NCBI RefSeq assembly: GCF_009363895.1
Contig: NZ_CP045434.1
Location: 2,498,501 to 2,562,500, forward strand
Length of the DNA: 64,000 nt
DNA from: Sphingomonas ginsengisoli An et al. 2013
GTDB taxonomy: Bacteria; Pseudomonadota; Alphaproteobacteria; Sphingomonadales; Sphingomonadaceae
Reading direction: 5' to 3'
The notes beneath the pieces are model-generated. The model worked only from the letters and a program-made list of their open reading frames with translations, was not told where the DNA came from and did not search any database. Both the position numbers and the translations under genes were made by a program. Each line of letters opens with the position of its first letter. Within the stretch, counting starts at the first letter, position 1. This document shows positions 8,319-15,961 of this stretch, piece by piece.

Positions 8319-8324
8319 GCGGCC

Positions 8325-8780
8325 ATGGACAACATTGACCGCAAAATCATCGGCCTTCTGGCCCAGGACGCCCGTCGCTCGCTGTCTGATATCGGCAGCG
8401 CAGTCGAAATGTCTGCGTCGGCCGTCAACGAACGTATCCGCCGCCTGACGGCAAGCGGCGCGATCCGCCGCACGACCGTCGACGCCGATCCGCAGACATT
8501 GGACCTGCCGATCCTCGCTTTTGTCTGGATCGCGCTCGCGCCGGGCACCGACGAGGCCGCGTTCCGCAACTATGCGGCGGCGCAACCGTCCATCGCCGAG
8601 TGCCATCACGTCACCGGCCCATGGTCCTATCTGATGAAAATCCACACTGGCTCACTCGCCGGGATCGAGGCGTTTTTGGCCGATATGAAGGGGCACGGGT
8701 TCCTCGCCCGCTCCGAAACGATCATCGCCCTGTCTTCGGTCGTGGACGGTCCTTTCATTCTGAAAGAGGGGATGGCCTGA
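8325..8780 (+). CDS. Lrp/AsnC family regulator
   Basis: A 151-residue regulator. The N-terminal Lrp/AsnC winged HTH is clear (MDNIDRKIIGLLAQDARRSL, then a second helix pair ending NERIRRLTASGAI). The C-terminal RAM effector domain follows, with the characteristic CHHVTGPWSYLMKI strand-turn segment. Lrp-type proteins sense amino acids. The stop overlaps the ATG of the adjacent LysE exporter by one base, so this is very likely the local controller of the exporters, as LysG or Lrp proteins are for LysE and BrnFE. The upstream region is AT-rich, unlike its neighbours. The three-gene block looks like cargo between the replication/transfer operon and the DUF2285 genes. Confidence 0.92.
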   Translation: MDNIDRKIIGLLAQDARRSLSDIGSAVEMSASAVNERIRRLTASGAIRRTTVDADPQTLDLPILAFVWIALAPGTDEAAFRNYAAAQPSIAECHHVTGPWSYLMKIHTGSLAGIEAFLADMKGHGFLARSETIIALSSVVDGPFILKEGMA

Positions 8781-9406
8781 TGGACATTCTGTTGTTCGGC
8801 AAAAGCCTGCTTCTCGGCCTGGCGGTCGCCGCCCCGCTCGGGCCGATCGGCGCCTTGTGCATCAACCGCACGCTCGAACGCGGCTTTTGGGCGGGTGTGG
8901 CCGGAGGTCTGGGAACGGCGCTGGCGGATGCGATCTACGCGAGCCTTGCGGCGATCGGCTTTTCGGCGTTTGCGGCGACACTGGCAATGATCGACGCGCC
9001 GTTGAAGCTCGTCGGCGGTCTGTTCATGCTGTGGCTCGGCTGGAAGAGCACGAGGCCGAAGCCTCCGCGCCCGGCGGCGCAGGTCGGCACGCGAGACCTT
9101 CTCGGCACGGTCGCGGCGACGTTCCTTCTGACGATCACCAACCCGATGACCATTCTTGCCTTCGCCGCGATGTTCGCTGGCCTCGGGTTGGCCGATGCGC
9201 CCGGAGCGATCAATGCTGTTATCGTCGTTGCTGGCGTATTCCTTGGTTCGCTGCTCTGGTGGTTTGTCCTGAGCGGCGGGGTGGCGATGGCACGGCGGCG
9301 CTTGCCGGAAGGCTTTGCGGTTTGGGTGTCCAGACTGTCCGGGCTGATCCTGATCGGTTTCGGCCTTTATGCGCTCGGCTCGCTGCTTCACCTTGTAATT
9401 CGGTAG
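8780..9406 (+). CDS. LysE/RhtB family amino-acid exporter 1
   Basis: A 208-residue inner-membrane protein with about six transmembrane segments. It carries the LysE-family N-terminal signature (SLLLGLAVAAPLGPIGALCI) and the mid-protein TITNPMTILAFAAMF segment, with aspartate and proline positions typical of the family. These proteins export amino acids or their analogues by proton antiport. The ATG at 8780 overlaps the Lrp stop (TGATG). It is followed 23 bp later by a second, different LysE gene. Confidence 0.9.
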   Translation: MDILLFGKSLLLGLAVAAPLGPIGALCINRTLERGFWAGVAGGLGTALADAIYASLAAIGFSAFAATLAMIDAPLKLVGGLFMLWLGWKSTRPKPPRPAAQVGTRDLLGTVAATFLLTITNPMTILAFAAMFAGLGLADAPGAINAVIVVAGVFLGSLLWWFVLSGGVAMARRRLPEGFAVWVSRLSGLILIGFGLYALGSLLHLVIR

Positions 9407-9429
9407 GTCACAACAATCGGGAGAACGGC

Positions 9430-10044
9430 ATGGATATTTCGACCTTACTCGCCTTCGCGGCGGCCTTTTTCGTGTTCGCCGCCAGCCCTGGCCCGGACAA
9501 CATGACCATCGTGGCGCGCACGATCTCGCACGGTGCAGCCTCGGGCATCGCCTATGGTGCGGGAACGGTCGCCGGAATCCTCATCTTTCTGACGCTCGCG
9601 GCGTTCGGCCTGTCGATCATCGCCGCCGAAATGGGGATCGTGATGACGATCCTGCGCTACGCTGGCGCTGCCTATCTGATCTGGATGGGTATCAAGCTCT
9701 GGACGGCCGAGCCCGTCGTGCCTGACCTGCGACCTGTATCCGAGCGGCGCGGCCTGCTGGCGGTCTTTGCGACGGGCGTAGCCCTCAACCTCGGCAATCC
9801 GAAGATGCCGCTATTCTACATTGCGCTGCTGCCAAACGTGGTCGGATCGTCGCTCACGCCCGGCCACATCGCGGCTCTGGCGGCCGTCATTCTGGCCGTC
9901 GAGGTGGTCGTGGTCGGGGGGCATGTGATGCTCGCCGGCCGTGCGCGCAGGCTGCTGCGGACGCCGACCATTGTGCGTCGCGTCAACAGGACGGCTGGCG
10001 GTGTCATGGTCGGCGCGGGCGTAGCGGTCGTGGCGTCACGATAA
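9430..10044 (+). CDS. LysE/RhtB family amino-acid exporter 2
   Basis: A 204-residue membrane protein with six predicted transmembrane segments. The signatures AASPGPDNMTIVARTISHGA and ALNLGNPKMPLFYIALLPNV mark the RhtB subfamily. A CGGGAGAAC ribosome site precedes the ATG at 9430. It is only distantly similar to exporter 1, so the pair is not a recent duplication. Together with the Lrp gene it forms a small export module. Confidence 0.9.
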   Translation: MDISTLLAFAAAFFVFAASPGPDNMTIVARTISHGAASGIAYGAGTVAGILIFLTLAAFGLSIIAAEMGIVMTILRYAGAAYLIWMGIKLWTAEPVVPDLRPVSERRGLLAVFATGVALNLGNPKMPLFYIALLPNVVGSSLTPGHIAALAAVILAVEVVVVGGHVMLAGRARRLLRTPTIVRRVNRTAGGVMVGAGVAVVASR

Positions 10045-10087
10045 GCTCCGGCGCCACGAACATCTCGATAGACGATTTGCGATGTAG

Positions 10088-10744
10088 TCAGCGCCGACGC
10101 GGCAGGTGAACGGGATAGTGCAGCAGTTCGCGATAGCCGCCTCGCATGAGGCGTTCGCCGTCGGCAACCAGGCGGCGCGCCCGGTTCTTGCGGGGATCGG
10201 TTTCCCAATCGGCCTTGGCGCCACGAAAGCCGAGCAGGACTTCGGCGATCTGGCGATAGCTCGCGCCGGATAACCGACCGTCGAGCGCCCGCAAGGTCAG
10301 GATATGGCGGTCCCGCGTCTGCTGTGGCAACTCGGAACGCCAGTCTCCGGGCGGACGGCCCTGTAACGCGCGCCAGAAGTGCAGCATGGCGGCGACGCGC
10401 AATTCCAGCAGTCGATCGAACGGCAGGATGACGATGAAGGTGCCGGCATCGATCGGCAACGGCTCCGCCAGCCAGAATTGGTGCGCGGCGTCGTCAGATC
10501 GCCATAGGCCATGCGATGCGCCGTCTGACGCCATGCAAACGTCGAGGCCGGACAACCCCGACAGGTCCACCAGCATTTCGGCGGGATCGTCACCGGACGC
10601 CGGTGAAGTCCGTAGCTCGAAAGCGTGCGGTGATAAGGCAGGCAACCAGAACACCGGCGCCTCGGTGGAAGGCAAGTCCGGGTCAGCCGGGAAATCGCAA
10701 CCCCCAGCGCTCGGCGAAAGCCGTCCGTGTCGGCGTCTCGCCAC
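10088..10744 (-). CDS. DUF2285 protein, downstream half of a probable FseA-like frameshifted activator
   Basis: The frame is open from a GTG at 10744 to the stop at 10088 (218 codons). The first ~20 residues are antisense-like and overlap the end of the DUF6499 gene; recognisable protein begins at DFPADPDLPSTEAPVFWLP. The DUF2285 domain fills the C-terminal half (DRHILTLRALDGRLSGASYR, then RQIAEVLLGFRGAKADW and RARRLVADGERLMRGGY), an HTH-like module. No ribosome site precedes a plausible independent start. The downstream frame continues the upstream protein with a +1 shift, as in FseA of ICEMlSym(R7A). It should activate excision genes such as the RdfS-like gene at 7825-8094. Confidence 0.82.
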   Translation of the reverse strand: MARRRHGRLSPSAGGCDFPADPDLPSTEAPVFWLPALSPHAFELRTSPASGDDPAEMLVDLSGLSGLDVCMASDGASHGLWRSDDAAHQFWLAEPLPIDAGTFIVILPFDRLLELRVAAMLHFWRALQGRPPGDWRSELPQQTRDRHILTLRALDGRLSGASYRQIAEVLLGFRGAKADWETDPRKNRARRLVADGERLMRGGYRELLHYPVHLPRRR

Positions 10745-10880
10745 GCGGCTGGGCTTTCATCCGGCGAAAATCGCGACGATACGCGTCGTGGCGGCGAAGA
10801 TATTCCCAAGCAAAACCGGCAGCGGCAATGCGTTCGGCATGTCCATAGGCTGCCGGTGAGCGCCAATCAGAACTCGGCAT
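10683..10880 (-). CDS. DUF6499 protein, upstream half of a probable FseA-like frameshifted activator
   Basis: A 65-residue protein starting MPSSDWRSPAAYGHAERIAA and ending with the conserved AFAERWGLRFP followed by one Gly and TGA. It matches the small transcriptional-regulator domain (DUF6499) found before DUF2285. Its last codons read TTT CCC GGC TGA (10694 down to 10683). A +1 slip at CCC would join it directly to the ADPDLP frame of DUF2285 and give a fused protein of about 265 residues. A promoter-like pair lies at 10967-10995. Confidence 0.82.
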   Translation of the reverse strand: MPSSDWRSPAAYGHAERIAAAGFAWEYLRRHDAYRRDFRRMKAQPRGETPTRTAFAERWGLRFPG

Positions 10881-10966
10881 GGCGTCACCCTTTCTTCCCC
10901 GGCGATGATCGCCGCTGGAAAGATAGAGTGTCCACAACTTGGGGTATGCTTTGAAGTATTCGCAAT

Positions 10967-10995
10967 ATAATACGATGATCGTGCAAGTCGATCAA
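10967..10995 (-). promoter_or_regulatory. Probable promoter of the DUF6499-DUF2285 genes
   Basis: On the minus strand, TTGATC (10995-10990) and TATTAT (10972-10967) are 17 bp apart in an AT-rich stretch. This leaves a leader of about 80 nt before the ATG at 10880. The leader contains the palindrome CGGCGATCATCGCCG. Confidence 0.5.
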
Positions 10996-11047
10996 TATTG
11001 GTTAATGATTTATACCTGATCCGAAGTATTTCTTCAAGTCTACGCGA

Positions 11048-11121
11048 GCCGGGCGTGCCCGGCGAGCGGCGGCCGCATTTTTGGGCGCGGCCGTTCCGCC
11101 GATCCGCACAAGCGGATCGGC
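11048..11121. repeat. Cluster of perfect inverted repeats in the DUF6499-DUF932 gap
   Basis: The 318-bp gap 10881-11198 holds no gene. It contains GCCGGGC/GCCCGGC (11048-11063, 2-nt loop), a GCGGCCGC/GCGGCC pairing next to it, and GCCGATCCGC/GCGGATCGGC (11098-11121, 4-nt loop). A further hairpin is listed separately as a terminator. The density of stems within 150 bp suggests a structured site. Confidence 0.55.
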
Positions 11122-11155
11122 GCAAAATCTGAAATCCGACATTGCAGAAAGATGT

Positions 11156-11191
11156 AAAGCCGTAGAACCGGATTGGCGGCTCTACGGCTTT
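11156..11191 (-). terminator. Hairpin terminator of DUF932 gene
   Basis: AAAGCCGTAGA (11156-11166) and TCTACGGCTTT (11181-11191) form a perfect 11-bp stem 8 bp beyond the DUF932 stop. Its 3' arm, read leftward, ends in TTT followed by a moderately T-rich stretch. Confidence 0.65.
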
Positions 11192-11198
11192 GCGGGTT

Positions 11199-12044
11199 TC
11201 AGGCGGTCTTGAGGCGCTGCATTCCTTCCGCCAGCGTCCACAGCGCGCGATTGAGGCCGACATTCTGGTCGATGCCGTTGATGGCGCGGGTCTGGCTGCG
11301 GCGGATGCGGCCATCGGCGGTCTGGCGGCGTCCGCTGATCCCGCCCCGGATGAGGTTTTCCTGAATGACATTGAAGGTCTGCCAGAGGCTTTGCCCAACA
11401 TCCTCGCGGCGGCGTGGGGCGATGATCTGATCCGGGCGAATCGGGCTTTCGTCCTCGCCGTAGCGGACGACAAGGCTCGCCTCGGCCAACACGGTCTGTT
11501 CGGCCTGCGTGAGACGGGTTTCCTTCATGCCTTCGGTGGCGTCGATCAGGCGCGGGAAGTCCTCCGCGACCGTGTAGACGCCTTCGATAATCTGATCCTG
11601 AATGCGGCCCGTGTGGGGCACGCGAACTTCCTCGAACCGCTCGCCCGCGATCATGCTGTTTGTGCAAACGAAGCGGAGCATTCCAGCAAACATCTGGTAG
11701 CTGGACGTTCCGTCATGCGAATTGACGATGATGACTTCCGCCGCCTCCGGCTTGCCGATGCCGTCATCGCGGCGCAGGCGCAGCATGTGCTTGGCATGGC
11801 CGACACGGTTCCCATCACGCGGAACCGCCTGCACGGCGAAGAACGGGAACCATCCTTCCCGGCGCAACCCCTCCAGAATCTCGATGGTAGGGACATAGAC
11901 GTACCGCTCCGACCGGCTGTCATGGGCTTCGCGGGCGAACACGGATGGGACGTGGCGAAACAGGGCTTCATTGTCGAGGGCTTCACGCCCGCTGATCTGA
12001 TGCGAATTGCGGCCGAACCGGGTGGCAAGGGTATGATAGCTCAT
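11199..12044 (-). CDS. DUF932 domain-containing protein
   Basis: A 281-residue protein recognised by FGRNSHQISGREALDN near the N-terminus, SHDGTSSYQMFAGMLRFVCT in the middle, and a C-terminal segment containing NRALWTLAEGMQRLK. DUF932 proteins (also called phage/plasmid-like TIGR03299 relatives) are common on alphaproteobacterial plasmids and integrative elements; their biochemical role is not known. The gene shares its 5' leader, including the bases up to the ATG, with the ParB-like gene at 19078-21123. The two are therefore probably co-regulated at the RNA or promoter level. A hairpin terminator follows. Confidence 0.9.
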   Translation of the reverse strand: MSYHTLATRFGRNSHQISGREALDNEALFRHVPSVFAREAHDSRSERYVYVPTIEILEGLRREGWFPFFAVQAVPRDGNRVGHAKHMLRLRRDDGIGKPEAAEVIIVNSHDGTSSYQMFAGMLRFVCTNSMIAGERFEEVRVPHTGRIQDQIIEGVYTVAEDFPRLIDATEGMKETRLTQAEQTVLAEASLVVRYGEDESPIRPDQIIAPRRREDVGQSLWQTFNVIQENLIRGGISGRRQTADGRIRRSQTRAINGIDQNVGLNRALWTLAEGMQRLKTA

Positions 12045-12373
12045 GGTCTTGATCCTCTTGGGCTTGGGGTTCAGAGCAGCGAAGCGCGGCTCCTGAACCC
12101 TTGCCCGTCGGCGAGACCGGGGGGTGTAAGGCGCAAGGGCGGCCGGGTCGGAGGGGGATCACCCGGCCTGCACGGAACGAGGAACGACGTGGAGGAAGGC
12201 TGGGGATACCGTCCCGGCCGAGCGTCAGCGATCCCTTGCGCCGCGCCAGGGGGCAGCGCCCCCAAGCCACCCGTCCGGCATGAGCGCCAGCGGGCGCCGG
12301 GCATGAAGATCGGATCAGGATGTGCAAAGCCGCCGAATCTAAAATCCGCATATCCTGATTGCCGTATTCTCTT
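12045..12373 (-). repeat. Leader repeat, copy A (upstream of DUF932)
   Basis: About 330 bp immediately upstream of the DUF932 ATG is closely similar, in the same orientation, to 21124-21473 upstream of the ParB-like gene. Blocks of near identity include AGGATCAAGACC just before the ATG, GGCGAGACCGGGGGGTG, and CCCGGCCGAGCGTCAGCGAT. A stem at 12067-12074/12093-12100 (GGGTTCAG/CTGAACCC) corresponds to GGGTTTC/GAAACCC in copy B, so pairing is kept while sequence changes. A second stem GGCCGGGT/ACCCGGCC lies further upstream. No protein gene is convincing here. Confidence 0.8.
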
Positions 12374-12393
12374 GAAGGCGCAGACAAGTATGA

Positions 12394-12422
12394 CGAAGCC
12401 CCGCTACTCAGGCGGGGCTTCG
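12394..12422 (-). terminator. Hairpin downstream of second DUF736 gene
   Basis: CGAAGCCCCGC (12394-12404) and GCGGGGCTTCG (12412-12422) form an 11-bp stem with a 7-nt loop, 13 bp beyond the DUF736 stop. No T-run follows. Confidence 0.55.
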
Positions 12423-12435
12423 GAGGTGTCCGGGC

Positions 12436-12750
12436 TCAGTCTGCGCTGCGGCGGGACCAGATGAGGTTGTGAACCTCGCCGCCTTCGTCCTCGACCAGGC
12501 TGGCGTAGATCGGGGCTGGAAAGCTCGAATCGTCCAGCTTGACCGAGAGATAGTCGCGGCCGGTTTCGCGGGCGGTCTTCTTCCAGGCCGCGCCGAACTC
12601 GGTGGTGCCAGCGAAGATGCGATAGTCGGGACCGCGCTCGCTTTCGCCTGCCGCCGGGGCGAACTTGGCCTTGACGTTGAGGGTCAGGGTCTTGACCGTG
12701 CCGGTGATGTCGCCGTTCGCTGTCTTGGTGAAGGTGCCGATGGTCGCCAT
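12436..12750 (-). CDS. DUF736 family protein (copy 2)
   Basis: A 104-residue protein starting [20 protein letters not shown] and carrying the DUF736 signatures [35 protein letters not shown] and [15 protein letters not shown]. It is the more typical member of the family; copy 1 (4381-4716) is shorter in sequence similarity and sits in the transfer operon. The function is unknown. A hairpin follows the stop. The 305 bp upstream, up to the IS transposase, hold only a nested inverted repeat. Confidence 0.92.
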   Translation of the reverse strand: MATIGTFTKTANGDITGTVKTLTLNVKAKFAPAAGESERGPDYRIFAGTTEFGAAWKKTARETGRDYLSVKLDDSSFPAPIYASLVEDEGGEVHNLIWSRRSAD

Positions 12751-12864
12751 TGTCGTGTCTCCGTTGCTCGGGCCGCGCCTATCGCGTCCTCGATGGCGGT
12801 CGTGAGACCGGAGGCGATCAGCCCGCACCCACAGGGCCGGAATGAAATGGAGGGCAGTCGACGA

Positions 12865-12918
12865 CGGCTTTTTTGCTTCGCGATGCAAAGCGTGCTCGCA
12901 CGCGGCGGAAAAAAGCCG
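12865..12918. repeat. Nested inverted repeats upstream of DUF736 copy 2
   Basis: CGGCTTTTTT (12865-12874) pairs perfectly with AAAAAAGCCG (12909-12918). The 34-nt loop itself contains the near-palindrome TTGCTTCGCGATGCAA and the palindrome GCGTGCTCGCACGC, so a three-way or cruciform structure is possible. The rest of 12751-13055 has no gene that I can support. Confidence 0.6.
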
Positions 12919-13055
12919 GTGACGGACGTTGCGGGAGGATGGTCGAGGCGGAGCCGGTCTTCGGTCAGACCCATGCCTTTCGAGGACGCCGTAGGTGCGC
13001 CCCTTCAGGACGGCAGAGAAACGATGATACGATCTAGCACTACTTTGGCAGAATT

Positions 13056-14372
13056 TTAGAGCTGAACCAGCGGCGGCAGTGCGGACATCGTGTTGATGGT
13101 TGCTCTTCGAAGGCCGTGATGATGGTCGCGCGGACCGCTGGCAAGGTCGGCTGAGGCGGCGGGCCCTGGATTCTTTTTTTCCCGCTTCGCCTGCTTGAGG
13201 CGCCGGGATTGAAGGAAGGCATAGGCGATCATGGTCATGAGTGCGTGCCGGTGCAGCCCCGTCCATGATCGTCCCTCGAAGTGATCGAGGCCGAGTTCCT
13301 CCTTCAGTTGCTGATGCGCCTGCTCGCAGATCCAGCGTGCCTTGATGGCGCCGGCCAAGCGCTTGAGCGACGTGTCGGCGGGCAGGTTCGAGAGGTAATA
13401 TTTGTGCTCTCCATTCGAGCGGTGTTCGCCGATCAGCCAGGCCTCTTCTCCCGGCAGATGCTGCTGTCCCATGTCACCGATCCTCTGGGGCGGCCCGTCT
13501 GCCACCCTGATCCGCATGGCGGCGAAGCGAGCCTTCAGCGGTCCCTTGGTGCCACGCCGCCAGCTCAGCGTGCGCCAGGGCGCCGTCGCCAGCATCTTCT
13601 CCGCCGATATCGACTTCGCATCGGGCACATGGTTCTTCCGCGGGCGGCCACGCCCGGAAACGGGGAAGACGAGAGCCACGTCGACCGGATAGACTTTCTG
13701 GCGTGCTCCTATGCCGACGGCCCAGGTGAGGCCACGCTCGCTCAAACCCTGCCGGAATGGCGCGGAGAGGCCATAACCGGCATCAGCCAGCACGCAGCCG
13801 AAGCGCAGGCCGGCCGTGCGCGCCCGATCGATCTCGGCGAGCGCGATCTCGGGCTTGGTCCGATAGCCTGCGTGATCGTTCGGCACGCCGGCTCGGGCCA
13901 GTCGCGCGGGATCGCTCGTCCAGCTCTCGGGCAGAAACAGCCGCAAGCCCACCATGACCGGAACTTCGCCGGAAGCCAGCGTCAGCGACACCAAGGTCTG
14001 GCAGTTGGCGTTCTTGCCCAGGGCCGAGGCGTATTGCGGCGCGACGCCGACCGAGCGCTCGCCCTTGTTCGGCAAAGCCGTGTCATCGACGATCAGCCAG
14101 GCCTCGCTGCCGCCGACCATCCGATCCGCCTCGGTGAGAAGAGCCTTCTCCAACGGTGCCGCGTCCCAAACACCGCCGGCGATGAAGTGATGAAGCTGGT
14201 CGTAGCCGACGCCACCATCGCGCGCCGCCATCGGCTGGACGCTCTTGCGATCACCGGCACCAATCAGCCCCGCCACATAGGCCGGACACATCCGCGCTCG
14301 CACCTTGTGCCGCAGAGCATCGAGAAAGGGCGTAAGCCAGCCCTCGAGATCAGACTTCCAGCGCTCGTCCAT
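13056..14372 (-). CDS. IS701-like family transposase
   Basis: A 438-residue DDE transposase. The ATG at 14372 ([13 protein letters not shown]) is preferred over one 10 codons upstream. It shows the IS701-type order: an N-terminal helical domain ([35 protein letters not shown]), first catalytic Asp in [16 protein letters not shown], second Asp in [14 protein letters not shown], and the Glu helix [20 protein letters not shown]. The C-terminus is [15 protein letters not shown] plus a basic tail. Clear terminal inverted repeats and a target duplication were not found; the right end may have been disturbed by the neighbouring IS91-type unit. The gene looks intact. Confidence 0.88.
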   Translation of the reverse strand: MDERWKSDLEGWLTPFLDALRHKVRARMCPAYVAGLIGAGDRKSVQPMAARDGGVGYDQLHHFIAGGVWDAAPLEKALLTEADRMVGGSEAWLIVDDTALPNKGERSVGVAPQYASALGKNANCQTLVSLTLASGEVPVMVGLRLFLPESWTSDPARLARAGVPNDHAGYRTKPEIALAEIDRARTAGLRFGCVLADAGYGLSAPFRQGLSERGLTWAVGIGARQKVYPVDVALVFPVSGRGRPRKNHVPDAKSISAEKMLATAPWRTLSWRRGTKGPLKARFAAMRIRVADGPPQRIGDMGQQHLPGEEAWLIGEHRSNGEHKYYLSNLPADTSLKRLAGAIKARWICEQAHQQLKEELGLDHFEGRSWTGLHRHALMTMIAYAFLQSRRLKQAKREKKNPGPAASADLASGPRDHHHGLRRATINTMSALPPLVQL

Positions 14373-14782
14373 GGCCGGCCCTCCAGAAAGCCGACCACCC
14401 ATGAATCACGCAATCCGCGCCGCGGGAATCTGGAGGGTTCTGTGAGGTCGCGGGGCGCAACGCGGGCGTCCTGGCGCTGTGTGCGCGACCTCATTGAAGC
14501 CGGATTGAACGAACCCGCTGACGCGCGCGCTGTGCTATGGATATTGTTGTTCGCGGGTGGGTCCGGGCATGACCTCGAGGCTCTGCACGTGTTCGCCGAC
14601 ATGTTCACCGCGGGGAATAATCCGGCCTGTGTATCGGCCCGGAAGCGTCGATTTGCGTGGTTGCGGCGCGCTTGGTGGGGGCCGACGCCGCGCCCAAGAT
14701 TGGCGTGGGCGCGCGTCATCGTCGCATCGATCAGCAATGTCGCCGCGATGCCGGAGTGGTCGATCAGAGCCGCGAAGCATGC

Positions 14783-15952
14783 TCATGATGTGTTGGGCCA
14801 TCGCCGCGCTCGGGCGAAGGTCGCGGTGATTTGCAAGCTGCCACCACAGCATGGGCAGACGCTGGGATCGAAGGGATGCCGCTGCGTTCGAGGCTTGGCA
14901 GGTACCGCGGGTTCGCCTGGCGTGTCGGCGAGTAGATGCCGGATCTGCGCGAGCCTGGCACGGCGGATGCCGTTGGCGAGGAAACCGTAATGCCGGATGC
15001 GGTGAAATCCGTCGGGCAAGCAGTGGAGCAGGAAGCGGCGAATGAACTCGTGGGCCTCAAGGGTCATGTCGCGCGATGCGTTGCCGTGGCGATAATCCTT
15101 CCAGCGGAAGGTCACGCTGGTGTCGTCGGCGCGCACCAGTCGGCTGTTGGCGATGGCGACGCGGTGGGTGTAGCGGCCAAGATAGGCCAGCACGTGCGCG
15201 GGCGAGCCGAATGGCGGCTTGGCATAGGTGATCCAGCGCTTCCTGCGCAGCGCGCGGATCGTCTCGGCAAAGCATCCGGCATCGTGGAGTGACGCCAGGT
15301 TGCCGAAGAACTGCAACTGCCCGGCAGCATGGGCGGTCAGCAGCCGTTCGATGAACACCCTGCGGAACAGCTTGGAGAGAACATGGACGGGCAGGAAGAA
15401 GCTGCGCCGGCACGATCTCCAGCGAGAGCTACCGTCGGCAAGCACGCCGCCGGGGACAAGGCAATGAATATGGGGGTGATGGGTCAGCGTCTGCCCCCAA
15501 GTGTGCAGGATACCGATAAAGCCAAGCTCGCCGCCCAGACGATGCCGAGGATCGGCGGCGATGGTCTTGAGCGTCGCGGCGACGGCTTCAAACAGGATGC
15601 CATAGAGCAGCCGCTTGTTCTGGTAGGCGATCGCAGCGACCTCGCCGGGCACGGTGAATACGACATGGAAATAGGGAACGGGCAGAAGGTCGGCTTCGCG
15701 ATCGGCAAGCCACTGGTCGCGGGCGGCGCCTTGGCACTTGGGACAATGCCGGTTGCGGCAGGAGTTGTAGGCGACCCGGCTATGTGCGCAGTCATCGCAG
15801 GTCTCGACGTGCCCACCGAGCGCCGCCGTCCGGCACAACTGGATCGCGGACATGACGCGGCGTTCCACCCGACCGAGGTGGCCGTCGTGAGCCTGAGCAT
15901 AGGCAGTGCCGTGGCGGCGGAAGATATCCGCCACCTCCAATGTCGAGCGCAC
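14783..15952 (-). CDS. IS91 family (HUH, Y2-type) transposase
   Basis: A 389-residue rolling-circle transposase. The N-terminal zinc-binding domain has CDDCAHSRVAYNSCRNRHCPKCQ (cysteines near 52-73, shown here in part). The HUH motif is HHPHIHC with H161 and H163. The catalytic tyrosine region is AYLGRYTHRVAIANSR, offering Y257 and Y261. A short C-terminal zinc-binding site (CPCCGG) is present, so the protein looks complete. The downstream tyrosine recombinase partner starts 9 bp before the transposase start in transcription order, and the two are probably co-transcribed. Confidence 0.95.
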   Translation of the reverse strand: MRSTLEVADIFRRHGTAYAQAHDGHLGRVERRVMSAIQLCRTAALGGHVETCDDCAHSRVAYNSCRNRHCPKCQGAARDQWLADREADLLPVPYFHVVFTVPGEVAAIAYQNKRLLYGILFEAVAATLKTIAADPRHRLGGELGFIGILHTWGQTLTHHPHIHCLVPGGVLADGSSRWRSCRRSFFLPVHVLSKLFRRVFIERLLTAHAAGQLQFFGNLASLHDAGCFAETIRALRRKRWITYAKPPFGSPAHVLAYLGRYTHRVAIANSRLVRADDTSVTFRWKDYRHGNASRDMTLEAHEFIRRFLLHCLPDGFHRIRHYGFLANGIRRARLAQIRHLLADTPGEPAVPAKPRTQRHPFDPSVCPCCGGSLQITATFARARRWPNTS

Positions 15953-15961
15953 GGCGGCGCG

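Noticed and set aside
10088..10880. DUF6499 and DUF2285 as a broken gene (pseudogene)
   Set aside because: The shift is exactly at the conserved join known for FseA, and both halves are otherwise intact, so a programmed frameshift is more likely than decay.
13281..14990. 569-codon open frame on the + strand across the IS701-like gene
   Set aside because: It is antisense to an intact transposase and shows no family features; long antisense frames are expected in GC-rich DNA.
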